A DNA stretch of 64,000 nt from Gonocerus acuteangulatus. Taxonomy: Eukaryota > Arthropoda > Insecta > Hemiptera > Coreidae. The position numbers were made by a program, and so were the translations under genes. Positions 57,508 to 64,000 of the stretch are shown here, in pieces (the stretch's first letter is position 1; each line of letters opens with the position of its first letter). The stretch is from assembly GCA_946811695.1 (NCBI GenBank), contig OX328125.1:45746845-45810844 (forward strand), in the 5' to 3' direction. Below the pieces are notes generated by a model. It searched no databases. It was not told the DNA's origin and was given only the letters and a program-made list of their open reading frames with translations.

Positions 57508-58550
57508 AGGCAACTTGTTTTGGAGGTTATTGACGGGTTTAATAAAGTATAATGTAAACAAAGATTGTTCTTATTTGAATTCTAAGTCGGGAAAACTCGT
57601 AAAGGACAACAAAATCCTTTAATATCGTAAGTTTCGTCTTGAAAACAACACGAGAATTTTAGCTATTTATAAAGTTCTCTAAGAATAATAAAAACTGGCA
57701 ATGCGTTATCACATATAGCGAACCTGTTTACTAAAAGCATAGTATTCATATCCTCATAAATATTATCGTTTTCTAGATTCAGTATAATCAAAAGAGACGC
57801 ATTATCAATTCTTGCAGTCAAAGAAAAATAGTATTTCATGGAAACATGGTGGTGCCATTTTTTACCCAAAAACCTTGAAAGCAGATTTTAATGTATTTCC
57901 TGGCGTTTTCATTGTTTCTTTTTCTTGAGTAGTAGTATGAGTAGTTCTTCTTTTTATTATTTTTTTCTGTAGGTTTCTGATTAATGGATTAAAGTCCACA
58001 TGACATTTTTTCTCCCATACCTAAAACTTTTTTTTAATTGGTCGTATAACCTTGAAAAACAGGTTTTAGTATGTTTCTTTTTGGATTAAAACAGGAATAT
58101 ACAGGAAAATCCCCATATGTTATATCAGATTACTGTTCAGGAGAGTACTGTATGTAGTACGATATGTTTTTTTGGGAGGCTGCGTTATTTTTTGGTTAGT
58201 GAGTACAAGCAACAATAAAACAATTTATGAAACCACAACAAAGACTATTGTGGAGAACACAATAATGCAAGTAATTATATCCAATAGCATCGGATAACAC
58301 TAATTGGTTCTTTATGATGCTAAATATGGGATTACGGATTTCCTTAGAATCGCCTAATAGTTTAATAACAATTAATAAAGTGATAACCACCTTATTAATA
58401 TTATAAGTTACAGTATCTCTTCTGCTAAACCAGCTATACCAATATCGCATATTTACTTAAAATAAATAAAACTATTTATAAAATAACTTGAAGCTCGATT
58501 ATCCATTAAGGCAGACATCAAAGTAGACTACAATTTTCTTCATTACTTAC
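57508..58550. other. unassigned DNA
   Basis: ORFs on the minus strand (57663-57869, 58196-58450) have no motif. Nothing else. Confidence 0.35.
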
Positions 58551-58598
58551 CCAGACGAAGTACAGAAGTTATATTGAAATCTAAACACCGGACTCACC
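58551..58598 (-). promoter_or_regulatory. candidate recursive-splice site with downstream cryptic donor
   Basis: The minus strand has a strong pyrimidine tract ending TTTCTTTTTTTTTTTACAG, immediately followed by GTGAGTCC at 58597. This is a complete acceptor fused to a complete donor, the structure of a ratchet point. A second strong donor GG|GTAAGT lies 47 nt on (58551/58550), as described for recursive-splice exons. The site is 5.3 kb upstream of the CEP20-like exon on the same strand. If the 47 nt were kept as an exon the only open frame (frame 0) would not match the phase-1 acceptor downstream. Confidence 0.4.
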
Positions 58599-58842
58599 TG
58601 TAAAAAAAAAAAGAAATAAATATTAAACTAAATAAATAAAACGAGCTTAACGATAGTAATAGTGGGTATATAAAATATGTAAGCCCTATCTATCAATATG
58701 TTTGAACGCAGGATTGAAATTTAAAAAAGTACTGAATACTAAATTCTATGCACACTTCAGTCTGAAACATGGTTTACTCACAACAAACAAATATTTAGCT
58801 ACCCACTAGGTAATAAAATGCTCCTCGTTAATTTCGAAAAAA
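58599..58842. other. spacer
   Basis: Nothing recognised. Confidence 0.4.
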
Positions 58843-58957
58843 GATAACCCATCAGCCCTAACTTGGCTACAAAAGGGTAGTAACCTTTAGATAATTCGTC
58901 TTAAAATTCGTTTTCAGTAATAAATGGACGTTCAAATTTAAATAAATATATAAATAC
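58843..58957 (+). mobile_element. SINE-2, 5'-truncated
   Basis: CAGCCCTAACTTGGCTAC, AAAAGGGTAGTAACCTTTAG, ATAATTCGTCTTAAAATTCG, tail AATAAATGGACGTTCAAATT. A short (CA)n follows. Confidence 0.75.
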
Positions 58958-59639
58958 ACACACACACACACATATATATCTAAATTTGTTGGAAAATTGT
59001 GACATAACTTGTTGGGTAGTTGTAAAATAAAAAGTAGAGGAATTACTAAAAGAAATCATTAAGAAGAATGATATTAAATAAGGATTATTCAGTTATTCAG
59101 TTAATATATAAAGTCTCTAAAAAGAATCACAGATATTTGAACAAATCATACATGAATTTTACTCATATAAGAACATTAGTTTCCTTGACAGGATAAAGGG
59201 AAATGAGACTGAATTCCTTCCTATATAACAACCAATTACATACCAAGGATACACAGCGGAAACCCAACCCACAGTTATGCCTTCTTCCACCCGCAACATT
59301 ACATTATAAATTTTTATAGTGATCCGTTTAAAACTTCTGAATTGTTCCGGCTATTAAACTATCCGTCACAAAGGAGCACGTTTCCCAAGAAGAAGGTTTG
59401 TTTACGCCAAGTCGGAAGGCGGCTGCGTGAATCCTTTAAAATACTCAACTATCAGACAAAATAGTTATCCCAAAACAAACTAAATGGCAAAAGTTTAATA
59501 TTTTCGAATTCTTTTTATAGACATTTTAATAATTGTCCGTGAGATGAGTTAAGTTAATAAGGTGTCAGTGTATTTGCAGCTAATGCAATCAGTTCCTTGA
59601 TAATTTCTGGTGGCACATGTCAATACGAGTATTAAGGCA
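58958..59639. other. unassigned DNA
   Basis: Nothing recognised. Confidence 0.4.
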
Positions 59640-59736
59640 AGTCCAAAATTTCCTGGTGATTTATCGCCCCTGACGGAAGCTCCGAAGAAGCCGAGTCATG
59701 AAACTTCAGTAATTCATTCTTCAGCCTTGAAGCAAG
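59640..59736 (+). CDS. candidate exon, Pro/Ser-rich, unknown
   Basis: A plus frame open from about 59603 ends at a consensus donor AAGCAAG|GTAAGC (59736/59737). It reads SPKFPGDLSPLTEAPKKPSH then ETSVIHSSALKQ. Proline- and serine-rich, GC-richer than its surroundings, no stop for about 45 codons. The acceptor is not clear. Unrecognised; it might be chance. Confidence 0.28.
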
Positions 59737-59854
59737 GTAAGCATCACTCCATAAGACTTTAATTTTTGGTTGGCTGTGTACGATGACACAAAAAAAAAAA
59801 AATTAATAATTCTATTTTCGAATATTATATGTCTCGGTAAAACTGAAGGAGAAC

Positions 59855-60015
59855 GTCCTCAGCACCGATTTTTTTCCAAATTTTGCACTATACCGTATTT
59901 TGATGCATTAAACACGAATCCGTTTAAAAAAAAAAAGTTGCTCTCAACTAGGAAGGAAGTTATTAAGCACTAAAGTTCACTGTTATGAAGGTTATAAAAG
60001 TTGGCGTAAACAGGC
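59855..60015 (+). mobile_element. solitary arm related to the 53501-54231 element
   Basis: ACCGATTTTTTTCCAAATTT then GCACTATACCGTATTTTGAT, AACTAGGAAGGAAGTTATTA, AGCACTAAAGTTCACTGTTA. This follows the left arm of the 53501 element. Its mirror image forms part of 38090-38262. The partner arm is missing here. Confidence 0.65.
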
Positions 60016-60059
60016 CTCAGGATTTGTTAATTTTGGTCAAACATTTCAGACATTGATTA

Positions 60060-60310
60060 TGGATTATATACAGGGAGTTTCGTTGCAATAAAACAAAAAT
60101 TACGACACCTAGGGCAAATTATTTATTAATTTTTAACAGAGTAAGCACCGACTGACAATGGACCAATTTTACTCATTTTTATAAAGAACCTCTCTTATTA
60201 GTTTAGAATGTCGTATACCTAGTATCGTTTTATGAAAACAAAATAAACGGATTCTAGAACTACATTTAATAATTAGTCAGGTAGGAATAAACTTCCGCCA
60301 TAAGGACTCC
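60060..60310 (+). mobile_element. Helitron/Helentron-like central units, decayed
   Basis: GAGTTTCGTTGCAATAAAAC, AAAAATTACGACACCTAGG and GGACCAATTTTACTCATTTTT follow the central unit of copies A and B with many substitutions. Confidence 0.5.
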
Positions 60311-60815
60311 ATTTCATACTTTCATAATTGAACTTTTTAAAAAAGTAGACTTAGTGGGCGAATGGAACTAAAAGTGGAACCTCTGTTCAATATTTCATGT
60401 TTCTAGACCCAAGAGATATCTTTGGTAAACAACAAGCAGTTTCTTCTTGCGCAGATTTGGACTACCGCAACTTCGGCAATTTCCGCAAAATCTACCTGTT
60501 TCCAATTTTATGAGTACCTGCACGAGCTGCTTGGTTTAATATAATCTTCATAACTCGACTACATGATCAGAAGCAGATAGAAAGTTCAACGAGCAGCCGA
60601 GGGTCTGCTCAGAGAAGGCTAACCAGGAGTGACTACCTGGTCGTCCTTGAATTCTTGTCAAAATCACTTCCCTAAATGATACAATCGTCTATTTTAGAGG
60701 CCCTCTAGCTGGCGAGGAAGCAGAGTTTACTCACAAAACTCGAATGGAAGAAGATTTTTCTTGTTTAGACGGAAGATCAATAGAAAGAGATTAACAATAT
60801 CGCCTAGTTAGTGTA
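60311..60815. other. unassigned DNA
   Basis: Nothing recognised. Confidence 0.35.
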
Positions 60816-60890
60816 AAAATTCAATTCCAACAAGGACTAGTAAAGAGTGGTAACCTGAAGAACCCGTCCCAAAAATCCTTTCCATGTATA
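60816..60890 (+). mobile_element. SINE-2, degenerate
   Basis: CAACAAGGACTAGTAAAGAG, TGGTAACCTGAAGAACCCGT, CCCAAAAATCC. A partial body only. Confidence 0.45.
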
Positions 60891-62287
60891 AGTATATATG
60901 AATAGTTTTGCTCTTCTTTATTTGTAATGTACAGGTGTCACAGTTATTATTTTAGCATAAATATGCTTTAGTGATGACTAAACTGAAAATAAAGTTACAA
61001 AAAAGATGATAAAAGTTTTAATGAGATCCTCCGGCAGTTTCAGATAGGCATTTCGGCAATTGTCGTATTCGGAATGAGCCCGTTGGCTTTTTATTATTAT
61101 GACTATTATTAGTTTTATTTTTAAAGGAGCGTTAAAATTAAAATAATGAGAATTTTGTATAATATAATAAGATTAAAATGGTCGTTTTTGAAGAAAATTG
61201 AGGATCGATGAAGATTTGAAAAACAATTTCATCAATTCCTTCAAGAGTGCTATCTTACGTTTCAGCGTTACATGCCACATCGAAGTTCAATGTAGGAATC
61301 AATACAAAATTCTGGTACGTGGTCTGGTCTATATTTTGGAACATATTTCAACTCCGGTTCGTCATGGCTTAATCTGGAGGTGCTGATATCCTCTTGTCCA
61401 GTACAGGAGTACAGAACAAGAATACAAATGTATATAGAAAGATAAGGAAAATTTTAATTGCCATAGTGTTATCCACTCTAATTATGAAGCCTACATTTTC
61501 TTATTAAGTCTCTACATAAACAACCGTCTATAGTTGATTTGGAAACCAAACTTAAAACGTAATGTTAATTTCTTGTTATGCGAATAATAGAATTTTAAAC
61601 TTATTTTTGCTTAAATTGAAGAAGAAAAAAACATTAACCCCTTTAAGATCAAAAAAGGTAATTTTGGTGGAAGTGAGAAATAAAATTAGATATTAGAACA
61701 ATGTATATACTGAAATTTCAACCATTTAGGTTTTTTCGTACTGGAGGCCATGGTAGAGAGACCCCTTTCTTCCTGTACAGTCGAAAATCTTCAATTCCGG
61801 CATTGAGTACACCGGCATTTCGGCTGAAGGACAAAGCAATCTTTATTTAACAAGTTTCACATTGACCACCGGATCTTATTTTTAAGAAATTAAATTTTAA
61901 TATACCCAAATAAAAACACGGAAGAAAGGAAGAGTTAAAACCTCCTTCTAAGGTCAATGTGATAAGCGTGAAGGAAATGTCAAGAAATATTTAAATTCTA
62001 TGTTATAGTGTAGTATTGACCTCAAAATATGATTCTTATTTAGTTAAATTCCAGTAGACAAAAATAAACTAGCATAAAAAATGTAATAAATAGAGCCTTT
62101 CTAAATTGATTCGCACCTGCACCAAGGTTTAAGCACAGACGATATATATACGTGTCCGTCCGAATAAACTCGTTTTTTTCCTTTTAAATAATATTATTTT
62201 TCTTTTCATATGTTGTGTCATGTTTAACTCTTCACTAGTTTAAGTAAATGAAAAAAAGTCCTTCCTTCACAAAAGTTTATTTTCCAT
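60891..62287. other. unassigned DNA
   Basis: GGAGCGTTAAAATTAAAATA near 61126 is a possible SINE-2 end. ORF 61198-61386 has no motif. Nothing else. Confidence 0.35.
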
Positions 62288-62328
62288 GCTGAGCGCTTTC
62301 GGTAGCTCCTGCTACCATCCTCAGAGCT
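62288..62328 (-). ncRNA. hammerhead-ribozyme-like motif, copy 3
   Basis: Minus strand, type I layout: stem I strand GCT, core CTGAGGA (position 7 of the core is tolerant), one extra base, stem II GGTAGC/GCTACC with AGGA loop. Then GAAA, palindromic AGCGCT as minimal stem III, C at the cleavage position, and stem I strand AGC. All three stems pair, with sequences different from copies 1 and 2. It lies 0.2 kb upstream of the Penelope-like ORF but on the opposite strand, as in Penelope insertions that carry an inverted terminal copy. Confidence 0.55.
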
Positions 62329-62523
62329 ATGACAAAATGAATACAATAAAACATTATTTCTTGCATAATAGCAATCATCTTAATATTAAAACGCTCCTAA
62401 AACTACACATAAAATAATAAATAAATAATCACAATAGTTTTAATTCATCAACACAAACTGTAAATTTTGTCTGGGAGCCGAGATATTATAGGGATACTAT
62501 AGGGGGGAAAAGCATGTCAACTT
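62329..62523. other. 5' flank of Penelope-like element
   Basis: AT-rich, no ORF. It may contain the 5' truncation point of the element. Confidence 0.4.
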
Positions 62524-63895
62524 TATGCAGTTTAGGCAAACAATACAACCCCCGGCTCCCGCTGGGAAGTTGGCTAGGAGAGCTGTCGATGAATTTAAGG
62601 CCCTAACATTGTACAAACCCTCTGACTGTTTTTTACTGTCGTTTGACATTGTAAATTTATTCACGAGTGTCCCTTCCTCTGATATTATCCCACTTGTTCA
62701 ACACGTAATGAATCAGAGGCAATGCAATCCTGTGGTAGCCGACGAGATTTGTGATATATTTAAAGTCGTATTAGAATAGAATTTCTGTTTAATGGCGATT
62801 GCTACAAATCCACCCACGGTCTAATTATGGGATCTCCTATAAGCCCACTGGCAGCGGATATTTTTATGGAATGTTTAGAAAATAGGTATGTTATGAATAG
62901 TTTAAATCCACTTAGAAAACATATCCGTTGTTGGATTAGGTATGTGGACGATTGCCTGTGCATATTTCAGGGTCCAATGAGACGTTTGGAGTCTTTTCAC
63001 AAACTCTTCAACAGGATGCACAAGAACATAAACTTTACTAAAGAAATGGAAGAGGGGGGTTCATTAAATTATTTATATCTGACGATCCATAAAAAAGAGG
63101 AGGGGGTTTGGAATTTTCGATTTTTCGAAAATCTACTACCGCTACAGCTATAGATAGGAGTTCTTTTCAACACCCGAGAGTTAAATGTTGCCTTTTATTT
63201 ATAACATTGATCGACTCCTGTCAGTACCTATGTCGGAGGGTAATCATCACCGTGAGCTTCTCCATATAAAGCATGTAGCGGAGAAGAACGGATATGATGC
63301 CCTCATGATTGATGGGATTTACAGGAGAAAAAAAGAAAAACATGCCCTTAAGGCAGCTTTTTCCAATTTTTTAAACCCGACGTATCTGAGGGTAGATGGT
63401 TCACTTTACCGTATTTAGGCCAAGTCTCGGAAAAATAGCCTCTATTTTAAGCAAAGCGAGTGTTAAAGTGGCTTTTAAAAATTCTCCCTCATTGGCTAAT
63501 GCTCTCTGTAACGTCAAGGATAAGATAGACACGGGAAATAGGTCTGGTCGTTTGTGGCCTTTGTTCTGGGTCTTACGTAGGGCAAATTGGCAGGAAACTA
63601 AAAATAAGAGCTAGAGAACATAAAACCAGGTCGGATTCTGAATTTCGACAACATTGTCCCTCAGCGGGACACAGCGAGGCTGACCATTCACTGTATATTT
63701 TACATTGCCGGAAGAAGTCTGCACAGATAGACGTTCTAGAAAGTATAGAGATACGTATCGACAAGATCCTGAGTCCGTGCAATTTAAATAAAAGGACGGA
63801 CACGTACCAAACTAATATGTTGAGTCTCGTCTCTGTACAGGCTCTCTCCCGGCTTCCCTTTAGTCAGCCCTCAGCAGTGAAGCTGAACTCATTAT
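62524..63895 (+). pseudogene. Penelope-like element, RT plus GIY-YIG endonuclease, degraded
   Basis: Plus-strand translation, hopping frames, gives in order: LLSFDIVNLFTSVPSSD (RT motif with first Asp), then HGLIMGSPISPLAADIFMEC, IRCWIRYVDDCLCIFQG (YVDD catalytic pair), FTKEMEEGGSLNYLYL, and a linker domain. The end is GLCSGSYVGQIGRKLKIRAR with EH, the GIY-YIG nuclease module that marks canonical Penelope-like elements. It is preceded by the KDKIDTGNRSG block. RT is related to telomerase RT; the nuclease nicks the target. Defects: a TAG at 62777, frameshifts near 63105-63150, 63415 and 63560-63580, and no N-terminal part before the first RT motifs. Dead copy. The window ends about 100 bp after the coding part, so the 3' terminus is outside. 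Confidence 0.88.
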
Positions 63896-64000
63896 AGGTG
63901 AGTCACTCTCTTCAACTTTAGCTATTTCATTTTAATCACGTATGACTATTGTTTTTTGTTTGTATTGCATTGTTTTTAAATTTTGTCTCTTTGTGTTGAG

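Noticed and set aside
62524..63895. A telomerase reverse-transcriptase gene
   Set aside because: RT motifs are followed by a GIY-YIG nuclease module, which marks a Penelope-like element; stops and frameshifts show it is dead.

Overview
This is eukaryotic, AT-rich, repeat-dense DNA, most likely from an arthropod and probably an insect with a large genome. The evidence is the repeat types: 5S-rRNA-headed and tRNA-headed SINEs, remnants of jockey/I-like and RTE-like LINEs, a Penelope-like element, a Transib-type element, Helitron/Helentron-like elements with central tandem repeats, and many (TA)n tracts. No bacterial operon, rRNA operon or CRISPR array is present. I cannot name the species.

Host genes are sparse and spread over introns. 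The best host coding sequence is a minus-strand exon at 53075-53278. It resembles the LisH-containing N-terminal region of the centriolar protein CEP20/FOR20 (FOPNL), with a possible next exon at 51655-51713. About 5.3 kb upstream on the same strand is a fused acceptor/donor site (58597/58598) that looks like a recursive-splice point. Weaker candidate exons lie at 9705-9831, 32069-32405 and 33515-33665 (minus) and at 57314-57507 and 59640-59736 (plus). Nothing in the sequence proves that these belong to one gene.

Layout. 0-9 kb: mostly unassigned DNA, a SINE tail, a Harbinger-type MITE, a 5S-SINE and a decayed Helitron-like copy. 9-17 kb: a G-rich MITE, a candidate exon, several hairpins and a Transib-type element. 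17-31 kb: tandem SINEs, two well-preserved Helitron-like copies, a 2.2-kb palindrome holding a transposon-like ORF, a hammerhead-like motif and more SINEs. 30.7-32.1 kb: a repeat with a 120-bp minisatellite core. 32-39 kb: candidate exons, a MITE, and a 1-kb element rich in perfect palindromes. 39-50 kb: a second tandem SINE pair, three LINE fragments, a 1.2-kb inverted repeat and a second hammerhead-like motif. 50-55 kb: the CEP20-like exons with MITEs in and beside the gene. 55-64 kb: a LINE RNase H/zinc-knuckle remnant, the recursive-splice candidate, and a Penelope-like element (RT plus GIY-YIG) with a hammerhead-like motif upstream in opposite orientation.

Most of the window is the product of successive transposition. 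The clearest signals are three hammerhead-like motifs whose three stems differ in sequence but mostly stay paired, three SINE families built from interchangeable modules, and two independent sites where SINEs inserted in tandem and share one target duplication.
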